Source: Sphingomonas sp. IBVSS2 (GTDB lineage Bacteria > Pseudomonadota > Alphaproteobacteria > Sphingomonadales > Sphingomonadaceae). Taken from it: a DNA stretch of 64,000 nucleotides. Location of the stretch: the NCBI RefSeq assembly GCF_002127225.1, contig NZ_NFUR01000001.1, forward strand, positions 187,592-251,591, given 5' to 3'. The position numbers and the translations under genes are program-made. Below the pieces are notes generated by a model. That model did no database searches and was not told the DNA's origin. It saw only the letters and a program-made list of their open reading frames with translations. Numbering within the stretch: position 1 is the first letter of the stretch; each line of letters opens with the position of its first letter. Of the stretch, positions 9,433-18,721 are shown piece by piece.

Positions 9433-10983
9433 ATGGCAAGCAAGTCCGAAGTGCTGGGGAGCCGGACTGCTCGCCTTTCCGATCTGGTCGTCACGATCGC
9501 CGCCTTGCCGCGCTGGTCGATCCTGCTGCTTGCCGCCGTGGCGGTGCGCGCGATCACCTTCGGCAATCCCGTCGTCCATATCGATGAGGAATTCTATCTC
9601 GTCACCGCGCAGCAGATGCTGCACGGCGCCGTTCCCTTCGTCGACGTCTGGGACCGTAAGCCCGTGGGGCTGTTCCTGATCTACCTGCTGCCCGCCGCCT
9701 TCGGGGTTCCGGCGGGGATCTGGATCTATCAGATGATGGCGCTGGCCGCCGTGGTGGGCACCGCGCTGCTGATCTGGCGGCTCGCCGACAAGGCCGGCTG
9801 GAGTCGCGGCGGCCTCCCCGCCGCGCTCCTCTATCTGTTCATGCTCAACTTCGCCGACGGCCAGGGCGGGCAGGCGCCGGTCTTCTACAACCTGCTGACG
9901 GCCTGGGCGGTGCTGCTGATCGTACCGCACCCGGACGACGCGAGCGACGATCGCCGGCGCATCCATCGCGCCACCGCGGCGATGCTGATCATCGGCCTGG
10001 CGATGCAGGTCAAATATTCGGTGGTCTTCGAGGCGATATTCCTCGGTTTGTGGCTGATGTGGAACGAGGCGCGCCTGGGGACCAGCGCGGCGCACGTGAT
10101 GCGCCGCGGCGCGCTCTGGGCGGCGGCGGTGTGGCTGCCCACCCTCGCCACCTGGGCGGTGTTCATCCTGCTCGGCCATGGCGATCCCTGGTTCTACGCC
10201 AATTTCGGCTCGATCCTGGCGCGGCAGAGCGATCCGCCGCTGGTGCTGATTCGCAACTTCCTGGAAGTCGCGCTGATGCTGGCCCCGCTGCTGATCGTCT
10301 CCGGGCTCTCGCGCCATGTTCCGGTGGGCGCGCGTGGCGAGCATCCGGTGCGGGCATTGCTATTCGGCTGGCTGATCGCCGCGGTGATCGGGCTGCTGGT
10401 GTTCGGTACCTGGTTCAATCACTATGCGCTGCCGGTCCTGCTGCCCGCGAGCCTGTGCTGCGCCGGCTATCTGGGCGGCACCGAGACCGGCCGCAAATGG
10501 GTGGCGCCGCTGCTGCTGCTCGTGGCCGCCATCGGCGGCGAGGCCAGGCTGGTCAGCGTGAAATGGCACCGCGGCAATGCCGCGCAGCTCCAGGCCCTGG
10601 CCGACGGCATCGGCCGCGGCCCGGGCTGCATGTACCTCTATTCCGGCAATCCGATCCTCTATGGCTATACCGGCCGCTGCACCGTGTCGCCCTGGGTCTT
10701 CCCGAGCCACCTTTCGCGCGAGCGCGAGAATGGCGCGCTGGGCGTCGACCAGCTCCAGGAGATCGACCGCATCTTCACCGAGCGGCCGGAGATCGTGGTG
10801 ATGCGCCCCGTCTATTTCGGCGAGCGCATGGCGTCGCACCGGCTGGCGGTGAAGCGGATGGAGGAGCTGGGATATCGCCTGCGCGGCCGCTGGCCGCTTG
10901 GCGACCTCAATATCTCGGTCTACGCGCTGCCGGCGGCGCGCGCGCCGGCGCCGCCGCGCCTCGCCTCCAGCAAGCCCTCGTAA
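9433..10983 (+). CDS. GT39-like integral membrane glycosyltransferase
   Basis: A 516-residue polytopic membrane protein resembling the ArnT/PMT (GT39, GT-C fold) group that uses polyprenyl-linked sugars. The first periplasmic loop holds the acidic H-I-D-E-E-F-Y motif typical of GT-C enzymes, followed by at least eight hydrophobic helices and a soluble C-terminal domain with G-K-W and D-L-N-I-S-V segments. ATG 9433 was chosen because the hydrophobic region follows soon after; the frame opens earlier at 9304 without a likely start. Its last 64 bp overlap the 3' end of the convergent glycosyltransferase. A role in cell-surface glycan synthesis is inferred from neighbours. Confidence 0.65.
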   Translation: MASKSEVLGSRTARLSDLVVTIAALPRWSILLLAAVAVRAITFGNPVVHIDEEFYLVTAQQMLHGAVPFVDVWDRKPVGLFLIYLLPAAFGVPAGIWIYQMMALAAVVGTALLIWRLADKAGWSRGGLPAALLYLFMLNFADGQGGQAPVFYNLLTAWAVLLIVPHPDDASDDRRRIHRATAAMLIIGLAMQVKYSVVFEAIFLGLWLMWNEARLGTSAAHVMRRGALWAAAVWLPTLATWAVFILLGHGDPWFYANFGSILARQSDPPLVLIRNFLEVALMLAPLLIVSGLSRHVPVGARGEHPVRALLFGWLIAAVIGLLVFGTWFNHYALPVLLPASLCCAGYLGGTETGRKWVAPLLLLVAAIGGEARLVSVKWHRGNAAQLQALADGIGRGPGCMYLYSGNPILYGYTGRCTVSPWVFPSHLSRERENGALGVDQLQEIDRIFTERPEIVVMRPVYFGERMASHRLAVKRMEELGYRLRGRWPLGDLNISVYALPAARAPAPPRLASSKPS

Positions 10984-12119
10984 TAGGCCATCAGTTCGGC
11001 GGCATGGTCGGCATCGCTGCGCACCTTGCCCGCGGCGACGCGGGCGGCGTTGCGCAGGATGGCCTGCTCGCGGCCGAACATGCGCCGGATCGCGTCCGCC
11101 GCCGAATAGGCATCGCGCGCACGATAGGTTTCGGCGAAGAGCGGATCGGCAAGCTCGGCGAAACCGCCCTCGTCGGGCCCGATCAGCGGCAGGCCCGAGG
11201 CCAGCGCCTCGGAAGCGACGAGGCCGAAGGGCTCGGCATCGGACCCGTGGATCAGCGCATCGCAGCTCGCCATGATCCGCGAGAAGCGCACCCGGTCATA
11301 GACCGGACGGAAGATCTTGATGTGCGGGCTGCCGGCGATCCGGGCCTCGAGCTGGCGGCGCTGCGGGCCGTCGCCGATCAGCATCAGGCCGACGGGCAGG
11401 TCGTTCGCCGCCGCCTCCACCGCGTCGATCACCAGCGGCCAGCGCTTCTCCTTGTGATGCCGGCCCAGGCCGAGCAGCAGATGCCCTTCCGGCGGCAGGC
11501 CGAGCTGGGCGAGCAGCGCCACGCGCAGCTTCTCGTCGCGCAGGTCGGGCGAGAACCATTGCCGCTCGATCCCCAGCGGCATCGAGGCATGGACATGCAT
11601 GCCGCGCCGGCGGAACCGCTTGGCCAGTGCCGGGCCGTTGGTGACGAACGCGTCGTAGTGCCCGAGGAAGCGGCTCATGTACCGCGTGTACCAGGCAAAG
11701 GCCCGCTCGACCTGGATCGGCGTCGCCACGCTGTCGAGCCAGCGCTGCGGATAGGCGCCGATATTGTCGCCATGCGCGAAGAATATCTTCACCGCATCGC
11801 CCTGCCAGCGCGCCACCGTCCAGGCCGGGAGCCAGGGCGAGCTGGTCTCGACGATGTCGGGCTTCAGCGCGTCGAGCAGGTTCCACACCGGCTCGTCATG
11901 GACGAAGATGCCGTAATTGCGATCGAGGATCAGCGGCGGCGCCTTGACCCAGAAGATGCGGCCGCCGCCGGGCCGCTCCTCGACGCTCGATTCGAGCGCC
12001 GGCGCGATCACGGTCAGCTCATGGCCCATATCGGCCATGATCCCCATCTTGCGATCGAGATAGGTGCGCACGCCGCCACCGGTCGGCGAGTAGAACTCGT
12101 TGACGTCGACGATGCGCAT
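10920..12119 (-). CDS. Glycosyltransferase family 4
   Basis: A 399-residue GT-B fold glycosyltransferase. The N-terminal domain begins M-R-I-V-D-V-N-E-F-Y-S-P-T-G-G-G-V, the acceptor-side Gly-rich loop of GT4 enzymes. The donor domain contains L-L-G-L-G-R-H-H-K-E-K-R and the nucleotide-sugar motif E-P-F-G-L-V-A-S-E-A-L-A (EX7E). It is the last gene of a leftward group with the DUF2141 protein and the flippase-like membrane protein. The 3' end overlaps the convergent membrane glycosyltransferase gene by 64 bp. Donor and acceptor are unknown. Confidence 0.85.
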   Translation of the reverse strand: MRIVDVNEFYSPTGGGVRTYLDRKMGIMADMGHELTVIAPALESSVEERPGGGRIFWVKAPPLILDRNYGIFVHDEPVWNLLDALKPDIVETSSPWLPAWTVARWQGDAVKIFFAHGDNIGAYPQRWLDSVATPIQVERAFAWYTRYMSRFLGHYDAFVTNGPALAKRFRRRGMHVHASMPLGIERQWFSPDLRDEKLRVALLAQLGLPPEGHLLLGLGRHHKEKRWPLVIDAVEAAANDLPVGLMLIGDGPQRRQLEARIAGSPHIKIFRPVYDRVRFSRIMASCDALIHGSDAEPFGLVASEALASGLPLIGPDEGGFAELADPLFAETYRARDAYSAADAIRRMFGREQAILRNAARVAAGKVRSDADHAAELMAYYEGLLEARRGGAGARAAGSA

Positions 12120-12130
12120 CGCCCTGTCCC

Positions 12131-12667
12131 TCAGTCCTCCAGCGGCGCGAAGCCGCCCAGGCCCCGGAGATATTGCGCCTTGATCGAGATCTGTCCACCG
12201 CCGGGGCCGACATTGACCAGCGCCTGGCGCACCTTGGGGCGGCTGCGGCCGAGCTTCTGGTTGCTCGGGAAGCCGGCGCCGTCCTCCCAGAAGTTGAACT
12301 TGTTCTTGCCGTCGCGATCGTGCGTGAACAGCACCGCCCAGGTGCCCGGGCCGGGCGCGCGGATGCACAGCCGGACGGGCCCCGAGGCCGGCGTCTGCGC
12401 CCAGATGCGGCGGAACGGCTTGTTCTCGCGCTTCAGCGACGTGTCGTCGCGCAGGAAATCCTCCTCGTTCGGCGGATAGATCTCCAGCTTGAGCCGGCCG
12501 GTGCGGTCCTTGAGGCCGGTGACGTTGACGTAGAGCGGCACGCCGGCCCGCGTCGCGCAGCTGCCGTCGACCGGATCGGGCTGCGCGCCGGCGGCGGCGG
12601 GCACTGCCGCGGGGGCGAGCGCAGCCGCGGCGCCGGTGGCCAGCAAGGCGATCGGGAAGCGGATCAT
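12131..12667 (-). CDS. DUF2141 family secreted protein
   Basis: A 178-residue exported protein of unknown function matching the DUF2141 pattern: a signal peptide (about residues 1-28, Ala-rich), then a single beta-rich domain with V-N-V-T-G-L-K-D-R-T-G-R-L-K, A-V-L-F-T-H-D-R-D-G-K-N-K-F and a C-terminal F-N-F-W-E-D-G. In sphingomonads such genes often sit beside glycosyltransferases, as here. Its ATG overlaps the stop of the upstream membrane protein by 4 bp and the GT4 gene follows after 11 bp, so the three are likely one transcript. Confidence 0.7.
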   Translation of the reverse strand: MIRFPIALLATGAAAALAPAAVPAAAGAQPDPVDGSCATRAGVPLYVNVTGLKDRTGRLKLEIYPPNEEDFLRDDTSLKRENKPFRRIWAQTPASGPVRLCIRAPGPGTWAVLFTHDRDGKNKFNFWEDGAGFPSNQKLGRSRPKVRQALVNVGPGGGQISIKAQYLRGLGGFAPLED

Positions 12668-13596
12668 GGCTGCTTGTTCCTCGTGAGCAGGGCCTGCACG
12701 CTGAAGCCCCCGATCAAGGTGACGTGGACGAGAAGGGTGAGGCCGGCGATCAGCGCCATCAGCTCGGACATGGCCGAGCCCTGGCCGATCACCACCCCGG
12801 TGATCGCGGCGAAGGCGGCCTCCTTGCTCGGCACCAGCGGCAGGCGCCAGACGAGGAGGCGGCCGGCCGCCATCATCAGCCACACGCCGATCGAGACGTT
12901 CGGCATCGCCAGGTGCCAGGCGATCGCGACCAGCAGCGAGCCGGTGACGATGCGCGCGCAGTGCACCAGGAACACCCACCACAGCTCGCGGCGGGGCAGC
13001 GAGAACACGCGCTTGGAGAAGAGCAGGAACGGCACCGACATCAGCAGCAGCACCACCACCGAGCCCAGCACCGCGCCTTTCCATTGCGGCGGCACCAGGC
13101 CCAGATAGAGCGGCAGGCCGACGATCATCATGATCAGCGTGATCGCATTGCCGGCGATGGCCGACAGGATCATCACGTCCTTCACCGCACCGAAGGGCGC
13201 GGCGACCATCTGGGTCCGCTGACGCGCCCAGGCGTAGAAATAGGCCTCGCCCGAATAGCCGAACAACACTTCGTTCGAGATGCGCTTCTTGTGGAGCGCG
13301 GCCAGTCCGGCGAGCGGAATCTGCCACAGCCGCCGGAAGATCACATAGTCGAAGGTCGGCGGGCCGACATAATAGAGCGCGAAGACCAGGTAGAAGATCG
13401 GGTTGGTGGGCAGGCTGCGATAAAGGCCCTGCAGGCCCGAGCCGAACAGCTCGCGGCCCAGCGCCGCGATCATGAGCAGCGTCAGCGCGCCGCCGAGAAT
13501 CGCCGGCCAGCGGCGCCTGATCTTTTCGACGGGTTCGAGACCCGCAAGGTCGGGCGCGCCCGGGAGGGGGACGGCCTCGACAACGCTCGTGTTCAA
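12664..13596 (-). CDS. LPG-synthase-TM/flippase-like integral membrane protein
   Basis: A 310-residue protein with about seven hydrophobic helices, resembling the lysylphosphatidylglycerol-synthase TM region (UPF0104 type) found next to glycosyltransferases. I recognise no catalytic motif. No ATG or GTG lies at a sensible place. TTG at 13596 is preceded by GGAGG at a 5-nt spacing and is the best start. It opens the leftward operon that continues, with a 4-bp ATGA overlap, into the DUF2141 gene and the GT4 gene. A role in exporting or modifying a lipid-linked glycan is inferred from context only. Confidence 0.6.
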   Translation of the reverse strand: MNTSVVEAVPLPGAPDLAGLEPVEKIRRRWPAILGGALTLLMIAALGRELFGSGLQGLYRSLPTNPIFYLVFALYYVGPPTFDYVIFRRLWQIPLAGLAALHKKRISNEVLFGYSGEAYFYAWARQRTQMVAAPFGAVKDVMILSAIAGNAITLIMMIVGLPLYLGLVPPQWKGAVLGSVVVLLLMSVPFLLFSKRVFSLPRRELWWVFLVHCARIVTGSLLVAIAWHLAMPNVSIGVWLMMAAGRLLVWRLPLVPSKEAAFAAITGVVIGQGSAMSELMALIAGLTLLVHVTLIGGFSVQALLTRNKQP

Positions 13597-13785
13597 CGAA
13601 GCCTCCAGACTTGGTTCGTTCACCGATTCACATTCCGCCGCCCAAAACGGGCGTTTCCAGCACTTTTTCCGCGTCTTGCGGCGTACAGCCCCCCAGTTTA
13701 CGCCAACACGAAAATGGCTGGTGGCAGCAGATTGCGGTTTATTGCGGGGGCGATTTGGGCTTAAGAGTGGCAATCCGCAAGACCT

Positions 13786-14880
13786 ATGTTGCACCGCACC
13801 CAATCCAAAACCGCACAACACATCCTCACCTATGCCCAGCAATTGCAGGGCGGCGGTGTGGAACGCGCGATGCTGCGCATGGCCGCGGGATGGCATGCGG
13901 CAGGGCGCCGGGTAACCCTGGTGCTGGGCAGCAGCGAGGGGCCGCTGGCCGCGGAAATCCCCGGCGGGATCGAACTGATCGAACTGGGCGACGGACGGCA
14001 CCAGGCCCTGTTCCGGCTCGCGGACGAAGTCCGGCGGGCGCGGCCGGACCTGCTGTTCTGCCCGGGCAACCGCTATACCGGCGTCACTGCGCTTGCCCGG
14101 CTGCGGCTGGGCGCCGACGCGCCGCCGATCGTGGGCAAGGTCTCCAACGCGCTTGTCCGCCCCGAGCTCTCGCGGGGAGCGGCATGGCGCTATCGGCGCT
14201 GGCTGCGGCTGCATCCGCGCTTCCTCGACCATGTCGTGGCGATGACCCCGGCAATGGCGACCGAGGCGATGGCCGAGATGGGAATGCCGCCGGAGCGCGT
14301 GCGGGTGATCGCCAATCCGCCCGCCCGGCCGATCGCGGGCGCCGCGCCGGTGGCGCTGCCCGCGGGCCGCTATCTGATCGGCGTCGGGCGGCTGGAGCCG
14401 CAGAAGCGCTGGGACCGGCTGCTCGCCGCCCTGCCCCGGCTGGCCGACAAGCAGGTGAAGCTGCTGCTGCTCGGCGAAGGCGGCGCGCGCGGCGCCCTGG
14501 ACGCGCAGGTCGCGGCGCTGGGACTGGGCGACCGGGTGGCCATGCCCGGCCATGCCGGCGATCCGCTGCCTGCGCTCAGGGGCGCGGCGGTGGCGGTGCT
14601 GACGTCGGACTATGAAGGCGTGCCCGGCGTGCTGCGCGAGGCGCTTTCGGTGGGCACCCCGGTGGTATCGACCGAATCGAGCGTCGCGGTGCGCGAGATC
14701 GTCCATGCGCCGGAACTGGGCACGGTGATCGCCCGCGAGGATGGCGATGCGCTGGTCGCCGCCCTCGATCACTGGCTGGCGCCGGACGCGGTCCGGCCCG
14801 CACCGGTGATCGCGACGGGCGATTCGATCGCCGACTATCTGGCATTGTTCGACCGGGTGGTGGACAGCCACCGGCGGTGA
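13786..14880 (+). CDS. Glycosyltransferase (GT4/GT1 type)
   Basis: A 364-residue GT-B glycosyltransferase. The N-terminus has Q-L-Q-G-G-G-V-E-R-A-M-L-R, the usual GT4 acceptor loop; the donor domain has I-G-V-G-R-L-E-P-Q-K-R-W-D and the EX7E-like segment D-Y-E-G-V-P-G-V-L-R-E-A-L. It is divergent from the membrane-protein operon across 189 bp that must hold both promoters. It ends 6 bp before the 3' end of the convergent TonB receptor gene. Likely part of the same surface-glycan set; substrates unknown. Confidence 0.83.
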   Translation: MLHRTQSKTAQHILTYAQQLQGGGVERAMLRMAAGWHAAGRRVTLVLGSSEGPLAAEIPGGIELIELGDGRHQALFRLADEVRRARPDLLFCPGNRYTGVTALARLRLGADAPPIVGKVSNALVRPELSRGAAWRYRRWLRLHPRFLDHVVAMTPAMATEAMAEMGMPPERVRVIANPPARPIAGAAPVALPAGRYLIGVGRLEPQKRWDRLLAALPRLADKQVKLLLLGEGGARGALDAQVAALGLGDRVAMPGHAGDPLPALRGAAVAVLTSDYEGVPGVLREALSVGTPVVSTESSVAVREIVHAPELGTVIAREDGDALVAALDHWLAPDAVRPAPVIATGDSIADYLALFDRVVDSHRR

Positions 14881-14886
14881 CCCGGA

Positions 14887-16941
14887 TCAGCGCAGCCGCA
14901 GCCGCACGCCCAGCCACAGGGTGCGCGGCAGCGCGCGCTCGATCACGCCCGGGCCGCTGATCCCGGCCTGCACCTCGGCATCGAAGAGGTTCTCCGCCCG
15001 AGCCTGGAGCGCGAGATCGCGCGCGAGCGGCAGCGCGGCGGCGGCGTCGAGCGTGAAGGCGCCCTTCAGCGCGCGGCTGTTCTGGTCGTCCTCGAACTGC
15101 GGGCCGGCATAGCGGGCGGTGAGCGACGCGCCTGCCTCGTCCCGCGCCCAGCCGAGCGTCGCGCTCGCCTGGTGCCGCGCGGTCTGGGCCGGGCGCAGGC
15201 CATCCAGCGACGCCGCCACGCCCGATGCGGTCACCCGCGAATCGGTGAAGGCATAGGATGCGGCCAGGCTGAAGGCGCCGGCCACCCAGCGCCCGTCGAG
15301 CTCCACCCCCCTGGCCGTGACCGCATCGAGGTTGCGCCGCTGGCGATAGAAGCCCGCCGCGGAGACGAAGCCCACGCCAGGAAAGCTGCCCGGCCCCTGC
15401 GCCAGCGTGACGTTCGCGATCGCGCCGTCGAGGCGGTTCCAATAGCCGGTGGCACGGATGGTCAGCGCCGCGACGGGGCGCCAGTCCATCCCGATCTCGG
15501 CCCCGATCAGCCGCTCGGGATCGAGCGCGGCATTGGCGGCGGTGGCGTCGGCACCCGCGCGAAAAGGGCGGTAGAGCTCGTTGAGCGTGGGCAGGCGCCA
15601 GCCCCGATATGCGGCCGTGCGCAACGTCACGGTGCCCAGCCGATAGGCGGCGCCCGCGCGGCCGGTGGCTTCCCAGCCCTGGCGATCGGGGAAGCGGCCG
15701 TTCGCGATCACCGGGCCCGGCGCCAGCGACGTCTCCTGCAGCGCGCCGTCCGCGATGTCCCAATGGTCGAGCCGCCCGCCCAGGCTGAGCGTGAGCGGCC
15801 CGCTTTCATAGCTGGCGTCGGCGAAACCGCCGACGGTCAGGCTCTCCCCGCCCGCGACGCGGCGGCGAGTCGGACGGCCGGCGACATAAGTGTAGAGTTC
15901 CTCGCTCCGGCCCGAGACGCGGCGCAGGTCTCCGCCGAGGCGAAGCGTCACGCCCCCGCCGACGGGCGGGGCAATTTCGAGGCGCGCGCCCAGGCCAGTG
16001 GCGGGCACGGCATATTGGTCGAGCGCCGGCGTGACGGCGGTGCGGGCATCGTTGACCGCCGCGAATCCCGAAGCGAAATCGCGCGCCTGGAGCCAGGCAA
16101 GCGCCGACCAGCCCCAGGCGCCGCGCCCCACCAGGCGAAGGCTGGCATCGGCGCCTTCGCTCTTCATCCGCGTGAAATCGACGCCGCGGTCGCGGCGGTC
16201 GGTGAAGGCCGAGAGATTGGCCTGGAGCTCGGTATCGGCGCCGATGCCCGCGACGGCGCGCAGGGCGATGGCGGCCTGTTCATACGGCGCGGGCCGGTCG
16301 ACCGGCCCGCGATCCGCCGCGACGATCGGCGTGAAACCGTCGCCGCGCGCATATTGGCCGGCGAGGGTGGCGAAGCCGCGCCCGAGCTCGACGGCGCCCA
16401 CCCCCGCGAGATCGAGGCTGTCGCGGCTGCCGCCGAGCGCGTCCAGCGAGAGCCGGCCAAGCTGCGCCGGGCCGCCGCTCTCCAGCTCGATCGTGCCGGC
16501 CAGCGCGCCGGGCCCGGCATAGCCGCTGCCCCCGCCCCGCACGATTCGCGCGCCCGCCAGGCGCACGGGAAGATAGGCGGGAAAGGCGACCCAGCCGCCA
16601 AAGGGATCGGCCTGGGGCACGCCGTCGAGCAACAGCAGCGCGCGGCTGGAGGCATTGCCGCCCAGCCCGCGCAGCGTGATCCCCTGCGAGGTCGGATGGG
16701 CCGAGCGCGAATCGGAGCGGCGGAACTGAGCGAGGCCGGCGGCATCGCGCAGCGCATCCTCCAGCCGGCCGCTGGCAGTGCCGGCAATGCGATCGCGCCC
16801 GATCGTCACCACGTCATAGGCGGCATCGCCCGGCGGCGCCGCGAGCCCGCGGCCGGTGACTACGATGGCGTCGGGATCCTGCTCCTGCGCCAGGGCGGGT
16901 ACGGCGAGCAGCAGGCCCGCCGCCAGCCCGGCGATCCTCAC
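14887..16941 (-). CDS. TonB-dependent outer-membrane receptor
   Basis: A 684-residue TonB-dependent receptor that would import a ligand across the outer membrane using the TonB system. A signal peptide (about 1-18) precedes a candidate TonB box I-V-V-T-G. The plug domain holds I-T-L-R-G-L-G-G-N-A and L-L-L-D-G-V-P-Q-A-D-P-F, and a long beta-barrel ends in L-G-V-R-L-R-L-R as expected for the last strand. The start is GTG 16941, whose GTGA overlaps the stop of the maiA-like gene. The ligand cannot be read; the plug resembles siderophore/cobalamin types more than SusC types. Confidence 0.85.
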   Translation of the reverse strand: MRIAGLAAGLLLAVPALAQEQDPDAIVVTGRGLAAPPGDAAYDVVTIGRDRIAGTASGRLEDALRDAAGLAQFRRSDSRSAHPTSQGITLRGLGGNASSRALLLLDGVPQADPFGGWVAFPAYLPVRLAGARIVRGGGSGYAGPGALAGTIELESGGPAQLGRLSLDALGGSRDSLDLAGVGAVELGRGFATLAGQYARGDGFTPIVAADRGPVDRPAPYEQAAIALRAVAGIGADTELQANLSAFTDRRDRGVDFTRMKSEGADASLRLVGRGAWGWSALAWLQARDFASGFAAVNDARTAVTPALDQYAVPATGLGARLEIAPPVGGGVTLRLGGDLRRVSGRSEELYTYVAGRPTRRRVAGGESLTVGGFADASYESGPLTLSLGGRLDHWDIADGALQETSLAPGPVIANGRFPDRQGWEATGRAGAAYRLGTVTLRTAAYRGWRLPTLNELYRPFRAGADATAANAALDPERLIGAEIGMDWRPVAALTIRATGYWNRLDGAIANVTLAQGPGSFPGVGFVSAAGFYRQRRNLDAVTARGVELDGRWVAGAFSLAASYAFTDSRVTASGVAASLDGLRPAQTARHQASATLGWARDEAGASLTARYAGPQFEDDQNSRALKGAFTLDAAAALPLARDLALQARAENLFDAEVQAGISGPGVIERALPRTLWLGVRLRLR

Positions 16942-17558
16942 TTGGGCGCCACCGCGTCGGGATGGGCGGCGGCGAAGGCGGGGAGCGCGGCGGCGGCGGC
17001 GTCGATCGCGACCAGCCGGGGGAAAGCGTCGAGCGGCGTCTCGAAGCGCCTGGCATTGTACATCTGGGGCACCAGGCAGAGATCGGCGATCCCCGGCGCA
17101 TCGCCGCCCAGGAAGCGCCCGTCCCCCGCCATCGCCTCCAGCGCGGCGAAGCCTTCCGTGATCCAGTGGCGGGTCCAGGCGTTCCGCCCCTCCTCGTCCA
17201 CGCCCATCTCCTTCAGGCGCCGCATCACGCGCAGATTGTTGAGCGGATGCGTGTCCGCCGCGACGACGAGCGCCCGGGCCATCGCCGCGGCACGGGCATC
17301 GGGGTCGGCGGGGATCAGCCGCGGCTCGGGATGGCGCGCATCGAGCCATTCGATGATCGCCAGGCTCTGCGTGATCACCTTGCCATCGGCTTCCAGCGCG
17401 GGGACGAAGCCCTGGGGGTTGCGGGCGAGATGCTCCGGCGAGCGCTGCTGGTTCTCGAGCAGCATGACGTCGCGCCGCGCATAGGCCACGCCCTTCAAGT
17501 TCAGCGCGATGCGGACGCGATAGGCGGCCGAGGAGCGGAAATAATCGTAGAGGATCAT
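16938..17558 (-). CDS. maiA: Maleylacetoacetate isomerase-like glutathione S-transferase (zeta class)
   Basis: A 206-residue cytoplasmic zeta-class GST; this class isomerises maleylacetoacetate in tyrosine catabolism. The zeta signature S-S-A-A-Y-R-V-R-I-A-L sits at residues 9-19, followed by N-P-Q-G-F-V-P-A-L and the GSH-binding Q-S-L-A-I-I-E-W-L; the C-terminal helical domain has the usual D-T-H-P-L-N-N-L-R-V. Starts and stops overlap those of both neighbours by 4 bp, so it is translationally coupled within this leftward operon. No hppD, hmgA or fahA is nearby, so the pathway assignment is by family only. Confidence 0.8.
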   Translation of the reverse strand: MILYDYFRSSAAYRVRIALNLKGVAYARRDVMLLENQQRSPEHLARNPQGFVPALEADGKVITQSLAIIEWLDARHPEPRLIPADPDARAAAMARALVVAADTHPLNNLRVMRRLKEMGVDEEGRNAWTRHWITEGFAALEAMAGDGRFLGGDAPGIADLCLVPQMYNARRFETPLDAFPRLVAIDAAAAALPAFAAAHPDAVAPK

Positions 17559-18721
17559 GGCGCACCTGCCGGCGGCTCGAGAGGCGTGGGCGCCCCTTCC
17601 TCATAGCCCCGGCGCAGGCGGACCCGCCATTTGAGCCGCGGGCTCTCCTCGTCGGCGGCACGGGCGGCGCGCTCCGCCTCGCTTTCCAGCGCGACCTTGA
17701 TCATCGCCACGATCGGATCGGCCAGCGCGAGGCCGAGCACGCCGAACAGCGTGCTGGCGAGGATCTGCGACGAGAGGGTGAGCGCCGGCGGCATGTCCAC
17801 CGTGCGCCGCGCGACCATCGGGATCACGACATAGCCGTCGAAATTCTGCACGCCGAAATAGACGATGATCGCCCATATGCCGGTCTCGGTGCCGGCGCTG
17901 AAGCCCACCGAGATCATCATAACGCCGGAGACAAAGGCGCCGATATTGGGGATGAAGGCGAGCACGCCGGTGATGATGCCGAGCAGCAGCGCCATCGGCA
18001 CGCCGGCCAGCCACAGGAAGAAGGCGGTGACCACGCCCTCGAAGAGCATGCCGAACAGGCGCCCGGCCAGCAGCCGCCGCATCGTCGTCGCCATGCGGCT
18101 GATGGTGAGCGCGAACGAATCGCGCGCGTCCCTGGGCACCATCCATTGCAGGCCACGCTCGTAGATGCGCGGCTCCAGCGCCACGAACAGGCCGATGACC
18201 ACGATCATCAGCAGCGAGGAGACCGCGCCGAACACCGAGCCCACCGCCGAGGTGAGCCGCCCGACGCTGCCCAGCGCCTGCTGGGCCAGGCCGGTGAGAT
18301 CGGAGCGGCCCGGCATCAGGCCCAGATCGGCCACCCATTGGGCGACCTTGTTCGCCTGCACTTCCAGCGTGGTGCGCAGCTGCTCCGCCTGGGCCGCGAT
18401 CTGCACTCCGGTCAGGTAGAAGATGCCGGCGAAGAAGGCGATGACCAGCAGGACGACGATCACGATCCGCAGCGCGCGCGGGATCGGCAGGATACGGCCG
18501 AGCAGCCGCGCGCCGCCATCCAGCATCGATGCGAAGACCAGCCCGCCGAAGATGATCAGGATCGGCTGGATCAGCAGCACGAACAGGGCGACCGCGATAC
18601 CGAGGCCGAACCAGACGCTCGCCTTCTTCAATTCGGCGCGGACCACCGGGTCGCGCAGTTCGTTGGGGCCCGGTTCCTGGACGACATGGACGTTGGGGGA
18701 GGCTAGCGGATCGCTCATCAT
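17555..18721 (-). CDS. AI-2E/PerM family transporter
   Basis: A 388-residue inner-membrane protein of the AI-2E exporter (PerM/YhhT) family. It has a soluble N-terminus, paired helices at about residues 35-95, a periplasmic region, then five to six helices with the family motif F-I-P-N-I-G-A-F-V-S-G and a conserved A-L-A-D-P-I-V-A. The first of two adjacent ATGs (18721) overlaps the lepB stop by 4 bp. Substrates of this family in alphaproteobacteria are uncertain; autoinducer transport should not be assumed. Confidence 0.83.
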   Translation of the reverse strand: MMSDPLASPNVHVVQEPGPNELRDPVVRAELKKASVWFGLGIAVALFVLLIQPILIIFGGLVFASMLDGGARLLGRILPIPRALRIVIVVLLVIAFFAGIFYLTGVQIAAQAEQLRTTLEVQANKVAQWVADLGLMPGRSDLTGLAQQALGSVGRLTSAVGSVFGAVSSLLMIVVIGLFVALEPRIYERGLQWMVPRDARDSFALTISRMATTMRRLLAGRLFGMLFEGVVTAFFLWLAGVPMALLLGIITGVLAFIPNIGAFVSGVMMISVGFSAGTETGIWAIIVYFGVQNFDGYVVIPMVARRTVDMPPALTLSSQILASTLFGVLGLALADPIVAMIKVALESEAERAARAADEESPRLKWRVRLRRGYEEGAPTPLEPPAGAP

